A model generated the notes under the pieces. It ran no database searches. It was not told the DNA's origin and was given only the letters and a program-made list of their open reading frames with translations. DNA of 64,000 bases, taken from assembly GCA_032622095.1 (NCBI GenBank), contig CP136062.1, forward strand, positions 38,690,918 to 38,754,917. The letters run 5' to 3'. Below are positions 47,240-57,128 of the stretch, one piece after another (position 1 is the first letter of the stretch; each line of letters starts with the position of its first letter). The DNA comes from Siphonodentalium dalli (taxonomy: Eukaryota > Mollusca > Scaphopoda > Gadilida > Siphonodentaliidae). The translations under genes were made by a program, and so were the position numbers.

Positions 47240-47883
47240 TTCGCGTAACCGTAGATCGAGTTCACGGATCTCCAGTGTGATAATGTTGGTGTATTTATTT
47301 TTGAATTTTATAATGATTTTTTAAATGTAGGTCAAGTGATGTAATTCCAGAAAAAAAATCTAATATATATATTTATTGCAAAATTTTATAATTTACCAAG
47401 CGGACCCGCCAGATAAATACCTGTTTCCAATACCATATCAATTCACACCCAAACGTATGTGCAACTCTGTAACTTTTGCTCCGCAGATTGTCGTGGAAAT
47501 CGCCATTCAAAATTGTTCACTTGACCTCCCTCTTAATTTAAAAGAAAGGTATTGTCAGCCTCTCACATCTATGTTAAAATACATTGCTGTCGATTAATAA
47601 TTTCTGAAATTCTACATACAATGAAGACGGTGATCTGATAAAATCAAGGTCTTTTGCCAGATCCAGAGAAATTCTTTATTGAAAATCTCTGCCATTTTGG
47701 CTGGATTTATGCAAAACGTGCATCTCCCCTTAACCCTTTACCCAACAAAACGGGCCAAAAACGCCCAAATAAAGCTTCAACAACCTAAAATATCTTGGGT
47801 ATGTCTCAATAGAACCATAAAAATATGGATATCATTGGAACCGGTTCATTGACCACATTGTGATGGTTACAGTTATGCCCTGT

Positions 47884-47952
47884 GCCAATGCATTCTCTTA
47901 TATATGCGAGTCGACCATATGTCGCCTCGCATATATAAGAGAATGCATTGGC
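47884..47952. repeat. Palindrome P, copy 2
   Basis: GCCAATGCATTCTCTTATAT at the left and its complement at the right, 69 bp, with the centre GTCGACCATATGTCGCC. Confidence 0.9.
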
Positions 47953-48095
47953 CTAAAAAATTCTTTTTTTTAACACTTTTTACCATTTTTTCTTACATTC
48001 TTTAACAATTTTATAAATTTTTTTTACATTTTTTAACAATTTTTATAATATTTTCTACATTCTTTGACAATTTTATCATTTTTAATATGTGTTAA

Positions 48096-48164
48096 GCCAA
48101 TGCATTCTCTTATATATGCGAGGCGACCTATGGTCGACTCGCATATATAATAGAATGCACTGGC
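48096..48164. repeat. Palindrome P, copy 3
   Basis: 69 bp, same arms as the other copies, with a few mismatches in the right arm (TAATAGAATGCACTGGC). Confidence 0.9.
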
Positions 48165-48684
48165 ACAGGGCCGTTCTGTTGGGTAAAGGGTTAATATCTC
48201 TGTGGAACATCACGCTCTCGCTGTAGGGGGGGGGGGGGGTATAAAATGATTCCCAGAAATGACGCAGAATAAGCCTCCACGAAAGTAAACGCATTACATA
48301 TGCTTTTTCTTGCATTTTCGTGATCAACTGGTGTCAATCTAGCTGGGTAAACATGATTGGAGTGACCTGTAGGCTTCAATTCATTGAATTTGACCAAAAC
48401 GTTAACACTGTCGCCTATGGGAAACCATTTAGTTCAGTGATTCCTATAAGAAAAATTTGAATTTTACGAAATTTCACGTTTCGCCATGTTAAGTTGTTAA
48501 TTTCATATTTTTTTATATTCAAATGATAATGGCGAAATGTTCGACAGATTTAAAGAACACAAAAACAGTAGATAGTAAAGACAGTGATAAATCTGGGAAT
48601 TTTGTATGGGCAGTAAGTACCATGAGAGGGGTCTGGGGTCTAAGAAAGGGCAAAGGTTAGCAGCACGCCAATTTTTTACCCTGT

Positions 48685-48753
48685 GCCAATGCATTCTCTT
48701 ATATATGCGAGTCGACCATAGGTCGCCTCGTATATATAAGAGAATGCATTGGC
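48685..48753. repeat. Palindrome P, copy 4
   Basis: 69 bp, preceded by CCCTGT as in the piggyBac-type elements, but their TTAA ends are not found around it. Confidence 0.9.
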
Positions 48754-49375
48754 CTAAGAATGTTTTATCATTTTTTTATTATAAATTTTTCAGAAAATCC
48801 TCCTGTCGTGATCATGTTTATCAACTTGGGGGGGGGGTCTTAGAATGAAAATAGGTACAAAAAAGGGGAACATCGCCGAGCACGCATACATTTTTAGCTC
48901 CTTTTAAAGGTTTTGAATTGTTAAGAGCTTTGCTAACCCATTTTCAACCCAAATTTGAAGGAGTGAAAATAAGGATTCTGTTCAATTTTATTAGTAATCA
49001 CAGCAACCAAACCCATAGATGCACCATTTTAACAGTTAAAGTCATGATGGATTATCTTAGAATTACAAAATGTGAACTTTATAGATGTTTTAAAAAATAT
49101 TTGTTTGAGCCCAAATCCAACAAACACAAAATCAATTTCTAAGAACAAAATATGGAAATGTGTACTAAATACTGTGAAGAACGATGAACAATAAAGTTAT
49201 ATTCATATTTACCAAGTGTTCTTTGACAAACTTAATTAAAACCAGCTGTTTACAAATGATAGATTCACTTCCCAAACTTGGCTGACTGGGGAGCTGGAAG
49301 CAGTCGGTTAATTATTGACAGTGGTGACTTGATAATATAACTTATTAACCCTTTACCCAAACAGAAGGGCCCTGT

Positions 49376-49444
49376 GCCAATGCATTCTCTTATATATGCG
49401 AGTCGACCATAGGTCGCCTCGCATATATAAGAGAATGCATTGGC
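49376..49444. repeat. Palindrome P, copy 5
   Basis: 69 bp, intact arms GCCAATGCATTCTCTTATAT and complement; centre GTCGACCATAGGTCGCC. Confidence 0.9.
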
Positions 49445-49525
49445 TTAACACATTAAAAATTATAAAATTGTTAAAGAATGTAAGAAAAAATGGTAAAAAG
49501 TGTTAAAAAAAGATTATTTTTTTAG

Positions 49526-49594
49526 GCCAATGCATTCTCTTATATATGCGAGGCGACCTATGGTCGACTCGCATATATAAGAGAATGCATTGGC
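49526..49594. repeat. Palindrome P, copy 6
   Basis: 69 bp, 81 bp after copy 5, centre read from the opposite strand (GGCGACCTATGGTCGAC). Confidence 0.9.
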
Positions 49595-50379
49595 ACAGGG
49601 CATAACTATAACCATCACAATGTGGTCAATGAGCCGGTTCCAATGATATCCATATTTGTATGGTTTTATTGAGACGGACCCAAGATATTTTAGGCTGTTG
49701 AAGCTTTATTTGGCCTGTTTTGGCCGGTTTGTTGGGTAAAGGGTTAAGCTTCAATTTTTCACACCACCCTGTAGCCACTAAATAGGTCACCAATCATGGA
49801 ATAATCCCTTACAGTCCAGTGGCCACACAGGCTGATAACAATCCCAGCGACACTGGACACAAGGTGACCCGTAATCCACCCATCAAGTGTCACCTTCTGG
49901 ACATAATTACTGAGAAAGTAAATCTACCATTTGTAAATAAGTGGTTCTGAGTAACTTTTTCAAAGAGCGTTTGGTAAATATGAATATATTTTTATTGTTC
50001 ATCATTCTTCAGTGTTCAGTACACATTCCCATATTATTTTCTTAGATATGGACTTTGTGTTTGTTGGATTTGGGTTCGAAAAAATAGATTTTAAAAACCT
50101 CTATAAATTTCACATATAGTCTTTCCAACATAATCCATCGTGGTATTCTACATCAATGGGTTTGGTTACTGTGTAATAAAAGTGAACATAATCGTTTATT
50201 TTGACTCCATCAAAATTTTGGGAAATTGGGGTAGCAATGTCCTTAAAAGGGGATAATGATCTAGTTTGTTTTCATTTGATATGAATGATCTTCAACTCGT
50301 CATGTTGGATAAGATTTCCTGAAACTCGTTTGATAAGTTTGATTCACAACTCGTCTACGAATCGTTGTGAATCAAATTT

Positions 50380-50720
50380 ATCCAACACTGCATGAAAACT
50401 GGAATTTATTCATTGCATAAATTCCGGATAAATGTGCATAAATCTGGATAAATCAGAAATTTATTCACTGAATAAATGTGCATAAATCCGGAAATTTATG
50501 CACATTTATTCACAATTTATTCATGAATAAAGGCCGACATTTATACACAATTTATTCACTGAATAAACCCACGTTTATTCAGCAGAATAAACTCGGCATT
50601 TATTCGTACGTTTATGCACATTTATTATCGACCTGTTTATGCATAAATGCGAAATTTATTCACTGAATAAAGCTGCATAAATATATAGGGCTACATTTAT
50701 TCTGGTTATATACTCCAGTG
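50380..50720. repeat. Cluster of TTTATTCACTGAATAAA-type short palindromes
   Basis: AAATTTATTCACTGAATAAA, GCATAAATCCGG and TGTGCATAAAT variants recur many times. A smaller patch of ATGCATAAATGCATGCAT type is at 52470-52530. Non-coding. Confidence 0.65.
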
Positions 50721-51125
50721 TATGCACATTTATACCCCGTATAAATTATTTGGATTTGAACATATATATCCATATATATTTGTTAAATCTACTTTATGGT
50801 GACATTTGGCTTGTAACCAGCATATAAGGCGAAACGGGTGTGTATATCTAACTATACATATACACATGTGTCGCCCTGATTCTGGTATCTCCATGTGTAG
50901 TAATTTGCCAACAAAATGCTTCCCTATTGTTGGTTATACCAGTCACAAATATAATATGAACTACTTGGACATGGCACTTTGTGTCATAGTTGTATCTTGC
51001 CGTCATCAATTTTCGTAGTCTCGGTAATAAAGAATAAAAATTAAATAATTAAGTGATCGCATGGGAAATAAGTATAAACGATAAAATATTAAAACTAAAA
51101 TAAGAATTTTTTTTTCTGCTGAAGA

Positions 51126-51690
51126 GTGATATCGCCCTTCAAGGAACAAATTTTTTTACGGGATTCAAAATTGTGTAACATCATGGATTTATTGTACATT
51201 GAATTTTTATGCGATATGACAAAGCGTGATATCACCCTTTCATCGCCACAATTTTACTCGATTCAAACTTCAAAACGGGATTACATCATGGACTTACTGT
51301 ACAATGGATTTATATGTGATATGGCAAAGGGTGATATTACCCTTCCATTACCATAATTTTACGCGATTCTAACTTCAAGACCGGATTACATCACGGATAT
51401 ATTGTACAATGAATTTATATGTGAACTGGCAAAGGGTGATATCACCCTTCCATGATCACTATTTTACGCGATTCTAACTTCAAAACGGGATTACATCATG
51501 AATATATTGTACAATGAATTTATATGTGAACTGGCAAAGGGTGATATGACCCTTCCATGATCACTATTTTGCGCGATTAAAACTTCAAAACGGGATTACA
51601 TCATGGATATATTGTACAATGGATGTATATGTGATGCTAGCAAATGATGATATCACCCTAACATGACCACAATTGCAATTTTACGCGATT
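51126..51690. repeat. Five ~105-bp tandem units
   Basis: Units start at 51126, 51226, 51331, 51436, 51541 and a partial sixth near 51647, each with GTGATAT(C)ACCCTTCCAT, TTTTACGCGATT, TTCAAAACGGGATTACATCA and ATATTGTACAATG(A/G)AT. Three units are exactly 105 bp apart. The 76-codon frame here is a by-product. Confidence 0.9.
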
Positions 51691-52689
51691 AAACTGATGC
51701 GAATTGATGAAAGAATGAATCTGCAACTTAAATTGTAAAATAGCTTTATTTCATATTCACATATATGTTAACTTACCCTTGGTAAAATTTATAATTAGAA
51801 AAGGAATTTAAAAACTGAAATGATGTGGAGATCATTTTCTAACCCAAGCATTTACCCCCATTGCAGACGATGCCTTAGTTTAGACAGAACATGCGAAAAC
51901 AAACGTATTCGTATATACAGAATCCATATAAATACTTGCCTCATGCAGCTAATAGTTCGCATTTCTCGTGGAACACGTCTGCGCTGTAGCAGTGTTGAGA
52001 GGAAAAGAAAGCTATCTCAAACGCTTGCTTCTGTTATCTGATACAGTTCTCGCATATGTATGCTTGCTGGCGACATATGGTAATAATTAAATTATGGGCT
52101 CAGAATGAAACCGGCGGCCAGTTGCAGAAATAAGCAAAATTAATGCACGACATCTATAAGTTATTCGTTATATGTACATCGCCGGGCCAACATTAAGATT
52201 CTCGATTTATCTAGTATGATACCTGATTTGGTATAACTGAATGCCTGCATTATGAGAGCGGTACATTATCTGTAGGGCGTTTTGTCAGGATACCTGATGT
52301 AAAATATATTCAGCCATGGGCCTTTTGTGGGTAAATGTTGTCAGAATGTCATTTGACTCAATGGTGTTAAAATGACATCAAATGTTTACCACATTGCTAT
52401 AAATGTTCACTGGCGACATAATAGCTCTACCGACCCCGGCACTGTTCCAAGAAAGGCGAATTTAATATGCATAAATGCATGCATACATTCAGGGTCCTAA
52501 ATTTATGCAACATTTATATTTTATAAATCTCCATGCAGTGCAACTAGTTTCATAAAATATTATATCCCAACATAACGAGTTGGAGATCCTCTATGTATAA
52601 TATATCAATCAAAGACATATTATGGACTTGTTCGGGTGCATGCAACTGTAAGTTAGTACTCAGGCGCTATGCCAACTGGAGGAATGCGT
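51691..52689. other. Intergenic, no gene recognised
   Basis: The 73-codon frame at 51820-52041 is Arg/Ser-rich without a recognised motif and is not called. No RNA gene seen. Confidence 0.4.
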
Positions 52690-52777
52690 CATTCTACTAA
52701 CATCACCGAAAATGTCAAGCAAATCGACCTCACGACTCCATGGAAAACATCGTCTCAAATACGTTCAATTGTAAATA
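52690..52777. repeat. Left part of an older repeat split by a 2.3-kb insertion
   Basis: ATTCTACTAACATC then GAAAAT and AAGCAAATCGACC match the uninterrupted copy at 56960-57128. The continuation is at 55112-55200. Confidence 0.6.
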
Positions 52778-55111
52778 CACAGTTAGAAAAAATACCGTCG
52801 TTTCAACGGTCTGAGACCGCGCACTATCGCTGCCAACATTTGACCGTTAAACATACGGTCAGACCGTAGCATGTTCCACGGTATAAAACCGTTTAAGTAA
52901 CGGGCAGACCGTAACCAATAACTGTCAGACCAATGGTATTTTTCATGGGTCAACACCAATTGTTTGCTCTTAATTTGCTAATTTACCATATAATTAGCCA
53001 GGTTCCCATGATGATAATATGATTCCCCGGTAGGCATTACGATTCATGTTTTTGAATGGTCGAAACTTGTATTATTCGTAACTAAAAAATACATCTTAGT
53101 TCTTATGTTACGATCATATTTTTGATGAAATGTAAATCCTCAATGCATAAAGTGATAGACAATACTTATGAAACTTTGCAGTTTGCAGAGGATAAAGCTT
53201 GTTATCTGCCTCGTAGAATTTAATCCGGAAAAGGCTGCGCACGCGTAATGTGTTCGCCTTTCACTAACTACTGTTTAAATATGGCTGTAAATAAAAAACG
53301 TTACTAGTAATAGCTGATAAGCCAACCCATCACTATTCAGTTATGAGAAATACTAATTTCGACCATTCTAAAACATGAATTGGCATGCCCTTTTAAGCCA
53401 TAAAAAGAACAAAGCTACATGTTTCACATTTAAAACTCAAATGTATGTACATGTAAAAGTCATATATCTTAATGGCATACTTTTTGGTAACTTGTAAGGC
53501 GTGAAATTGTCCAGTCACTTGTAAACAGTTTTTGTTTTAGCAGGTGAATCCGTACATCATGGCAGTACGGTACGAGTCTGAAGAAGTGGTATTTTTAGGC
53601 GCACCTTTATTGCGATATTGAGTGTGCTTAATTTAGAAAATGCGTGATTATAGCACACTACCAAAAATCTGCCGCGCTTATTATTGCAATATTGAACGCA
53701 AAATATTGCGATACTAAGCGCGCTAAATTTCATACAAACCCGATAGTGTTATATTTATATTAGATAAATAATGTGCATATATTGTACATATAGTGTACAT
53801 ACCATATCGCATTTGCAACTATAATTATATACATATCTAAAACATTGTCTCTATTTAGACAATAAACAATATAGAAGAAACAATAATTTGATTTAAATGT
53901 CGCAATTTTGAGCTCAAGATGTCGCAATATTAAGCGCAAAATATTGAGATATTAAGCGCAAACTATTGCAGTAATATCACAATCGACATGCTTATAAGCG
54001 GTTCCACTTGCTATATTTCGATATTGGGCGCGAAAATAGCGCGCTTAATATACCACTTCTTTTGACTGGTACTGTATATCAATAACGGCTAGATGTGATT
54101 GGAACCTACAAGACAACAGCAGATCCCATAATAACTGTGCGCAATGACTTGGCGACAATGTTCTCCTGTTGTCGCGCATTTTCCATGACATTTTGGTATC
54201 ACAACCACTTAGTATCAATGTCAGCCAAAGATGAACATGCAACCAATAATGTACTGCCGGTAAATTGTCGTAATAACTTGACGTTAACATGGCGAATGAT
54301 GACAATGTCTCATGTCCACACGTTTCAATGAAAATTCAGAACACTGTCAACATAATTGTCAACATTATAATAGTAATACTGTAGCTGCTCGTTGAGTCGT
54401 TGTTATTATTGTCACTATTGGTTGACATCGAAGCTATTGTTAATTGTATCTGTATCCTCTTGTGTCAGTAAATGTGAGTGTTTTGATACTAAGTCACACA
54501 CTGTCAATTTCAACATCACTCAGTCGAATGAAGTCAGACCCCCGATCGTGCCATGAATCGATTGCCAGAATGAATCCCTGCGCTCTAATTTAGTGGAAAT
54601 TGTCAATGATTAAGCCGATTTTCGCAGAACTGAAATTTGTCCGGTTATCAAAGGAACCGAAATCAGACCGTCTTAACTGTCCACAGTGGAAAAGGTAACA
54701 GTTTCCCAAAAACAATAATTTGCGATTAAATATGCAACGCCAAATACAAAATGGCGAAAAAAAGATCTTAAGGTAGTGCTAAAGCGGGAACTTAACCCCG
54801 GTGTGAATTACTTGCTCATCAATATACGTACCGACCCGATTCACAGTGTGAATGCCGATAGTATATACATATTAAATAACAGTAGAGTAAGATTCAGTCA
54901 TACGCATGGAGTCATTGTCGTATATAATATGGTCGCCGATAAATATACTATTGAATTTTGACGCAATGACTTTGAATCACGAAAATATTTAATTTAGACA
55001 ATTTTCATGGGCACATAAAATAACGGTATGGGACCGTCAAACTGACGAAACGGCATGAGGCCGTCTATTATGACGGTCCGAAACCGTCGAACCGACAGTA
55101 ATTTCTAAGTG
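52778..55111. mobile_element. 2.3-kb inverted-repeat element with TA target duplication
   Basis: It starts CACAGTTAGAAA and ends TTTCTAAGTG, flanked by TA on each side. Compared with the unbroken copy of the target at 57030, the insertion point is clear. The arms are more than 100 bp and full of ACGGTC/GACCGT motifs. No transposase frame was found; the 86- and 78-codon frames near 54045-54331 overlap on opposite strands and match nothing I know. Confidence 0.7.
53575..54065. mobile_element. Nested inverted-repeat element rich in TTAAGCGCG motifs
   Basis: Arms GAAGAAGTGGTAT and ATACCACTTCTTTT bound about 490 bp. ATTGCGATATT, TTAAGCGCAAAATATTG and GCGCGCTTAATAT recur within, forming multiple hairpins. 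It lies inside the 2.3-kb element. Edges are approximate. Confidence 0.55.
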
Positions 55112-55338
55112 TATTTACATCTCAATTCGGGGCACAACTATCGGAGATAAACAAACGAAAATATTTCGCAACCAGGAGTCATTGCATTTAATTGATATAT
55201 AAGAATGACGGTGTATATGGTCAATGTTGATATAATATTTGTAAATAATAACTAATGTTGAGCAAGATTATGCTCCATTTCTATTTGATTACCCACAGCC
55301 GAGTGTTTCGCATCACTTTAAAACTACTTGGGGGGGGT

Positions 55339-55460
55339 CTCTATTTATGGTATGGTTTGTAATAAATATGTATTCTCTATTTAGGGTATGGTGTCCAATA
55401 AATATATATGCTCTATTCAGGGTATGGTGTGTAATAAATATGTATTCTCTATTTAGTTCT
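55339..55460. repeat. Three ~42-bp tandem units
   Basis: GGTATGG(T)TTGTAATAAATA-like, TATTCTCTATTTAGGG-like blocks recur near 55350, 55386 and 55430. Confidence 0.75.
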
Positions 55461-56114
55461 TGGCGCGCCGTCACCAGACTACCTACAAGCTAAGGTGAGT
55501 AAATTATAATGCTATAATTATGATTACACGCCAGTGGGGTGGGGTCAGAAATAATGTTCAGGCACGTATGCCGATTTTTGTCCTTTCGTCGACCCTTGTT
55601 GGGACACACCCACCCCACGTCAAAATGTTTGTCTGTTTTCGGAAGTTTTTTTCCGACCAGCTGTATATGAATTTATGTGCATACTATTGTCATGGATGTT
55701 AACATTGACATGTAGATATGAACGAGTCATTTTGGAGTCATTTTGGGGTCATTTGGCCAAAAAAACATGGGGAAAAACATGCGGACAAAATTGTGCCATG
55801 ATGAGACGGCATATGCCCCACTCTATTCAGTTACACATATATTTAATGGAAAAAGTAATGTGTGTCTCTTTCAGATATCATGTTATTATCCGTGTGTATC
55901 AATTTTTTACAATTTTAATAATTTTTTCTTGTATTCTTCAACAATTTTATAATTTCACCCATACAGAGCCCCATACAGACATGAGCAGACGACACTCTTC
56001 TATATGCTTCTATATATGTGTGGGGCTCCCTGCAGGGTAATAGATGTTTTTTATTTTATGTCCTAAAAATTGTAAGAAACATTTATTTAAAAAAACATGA
56101 TAAAAAATTGTTAG
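55461..56114. other. Intergenic, no gene recognised
   Basis: The 121- and 69-codon frames at 55675-56040 overlap each other in different frames and have no recognised family. A weak inverted pair (GAGCCCCATACAGA … GTGTGGGGCTC) lies at 55966-56028. Confidence 0.4.
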
Positions 56115-56214
56115 GCCAATGCATTCTCGTATATATACGAGGCGACCTATGGTCGACTCGTATATATACGAGGCGACCTATGGTCGACTCGCATATATAA
56201 GAGAATGCATTGGC
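56115..56214. repeat. Palindrome P, copy 7, with duplicated centre
   Basis: 100 bp: the central GAGGCGACCTATGGTCGACT segment is present twice, giving a cruciform with a longer stem. The outer arms are as in the other copies. Confidence 0.85.
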
Positions 56215-56853
56215 AAATGGTAAAAAAAACCGACTTACAACTGGATTTGATATTGCGTGTCACATTTGTTGTACATAAATGAGGTCTGGGTCATGCTTAT
56301 TATATGCCAGGTTCTTTAGATGTAGGCTTCTTTGCTTGGTTCTTTGATTGTCTACACTGTTTCAGACTGATCGGTCCTTTATTAGTGACGTGACCTGTTG
56401 AGTCATCGATACATATTGTGTCTGGATGTCGAAATCCAACATTACTATCCGGTTATACTTTTTGTGGCCGCATTATTGTCAAAGTACATTTTATGTTCCA
56501 TGTTGCATCATTTCATGACACAAACCCATATTTTTACAATTGAGGGTCAAATTTATGAAAAAATATCTTGGTTGACACTGATAAGTTATAGTGTGCACGA
56601 ATTAGTCGGAGCACTACTAGACTACTAAAACATTTTTATAGCCTAATATATACATGTATAGGAGAGGTTTTTAAATGTGTAAGATACCTTTCGATGCCCT
56701 TGCAACTGAGCAAAAAAAAAGATCTGTCTATACAGTCTAATAAAAAGTTTTCGGTAGGAACCTTTTTCTTGGGTAGGTAGGGAAACCCTAAACAGTTAAT
56801 TTTTTTTTTTGGCCTTACAGATAGAACTACTGTATTGTGGGTGACAATGGTTG
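56215..56853. other. Intergenic, no gene recognised
   Basis: No exon or repeat recognised apart from homopolymer A and T tracts near 56705 and 56800. Confidence 0.4.
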
Positions 56854-56920
56854 GTACAGTAATGCTCAAAGTAATTGACCCCTCAACCACAGCAGAATTA
56901 TGGGTAACATTTCAGGATTT
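56854..56920. mobile_element. Half copy of the 133-bp palindromic element
   Basis: TACAGTAATGCTCAAAGTAA then TTGACC, ACCACAGCAGAATTATGGGT follows one arm of 36208-36340 and then stops within an AT-rich stretch. Confidence 0.7.
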
Positions 56921-57128
56921 TGTCGAAAATATGGCTTGTTGCCATTCATCGGAAAGCATTCTACTAACATCGACGAAAATCTGAAGCAAATCGACCGTAT
57001 AACACTCAACAGAAAACATCGTCAGAACTACACTCAAATGTAAATATTTACTACTCGATTCTGGACGCATCTATCGGCGATAAACTAACGAAAACGATTT
57101 CGCCATCGAGATTCACTGCATTTAATTA

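Larger units (their letters stand above)
43375..47545. mobile_element. 4.2-kb region bounded by long inverted arms
   Basis: The left arm, 43375-43605, and the right arm, 47240-47545, are inverse complements. They share GAGGGAGGTCAAGTGA, GAGCAAAAGTTACAGAGTTG then CACATAC, TATTTATCTGGCGGGT and GATCCG(C/T)GAACTCGA segments. The interior holds other elements (43774-44750, 45690-46110) and no transposase, so this is a foldback-type element or two inverted copies of one repeat. Confidence 0.65.
47734..48190. mobile_element. 457-bp piggyBac-type MITE carrying two copies of palindrome P
   Basis: Left end CCCTTTACCCAACA, right end TGTTGGGTAAAGGG, flanked on both sides by TTAA (47730-47733, 48191-48194). 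CCC/GGG ends and TTAA are the hallmark of piggyBac elements. Copies 2 and 3 of palindrome P (47884-47952 and 48096-48164) are inside, separated by an A/T-rich stretch with TTTTTAACA-type repetition. Confidence 0.85.
49349..49743. mobile_element. 395-bp piggyBac-type MITE nested in the previous element
   Basis: CCCTTTACCCAAACA at the left, TGTTGGGTAAAGGG at the right, TTAA flanks at 49345-49348 and 49744-49747. It is the same family as 47734-48190 in the opposite orientation. Contains palindrome P copies 5 and 6. Confidence 0.85.
48925..50242. mobile_element. TTAA long-armed element interrupted by a second MITE
   Basis: Left end GAGCTTTGCTAACCC, right end GGGGTAGCAATGTCC, TTAA on both sides (48921-48924, 50243-50246). 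The arms are about 350 bp and belong to the same family as 43774-44750 but are more diverged. It is 1318 bp with a 395-bp piggyBac-type element inserted in the middle. Confidence 0.8.

Noticed and set aside
5521-56214. Palindrome P as a microRNA precursor
   Set aside because: The stem is nearly perfectly palindromic with almost no loop, and it occurs in multiple MITE copies. That fits a transposon hairpin better; no expression evidence is available.
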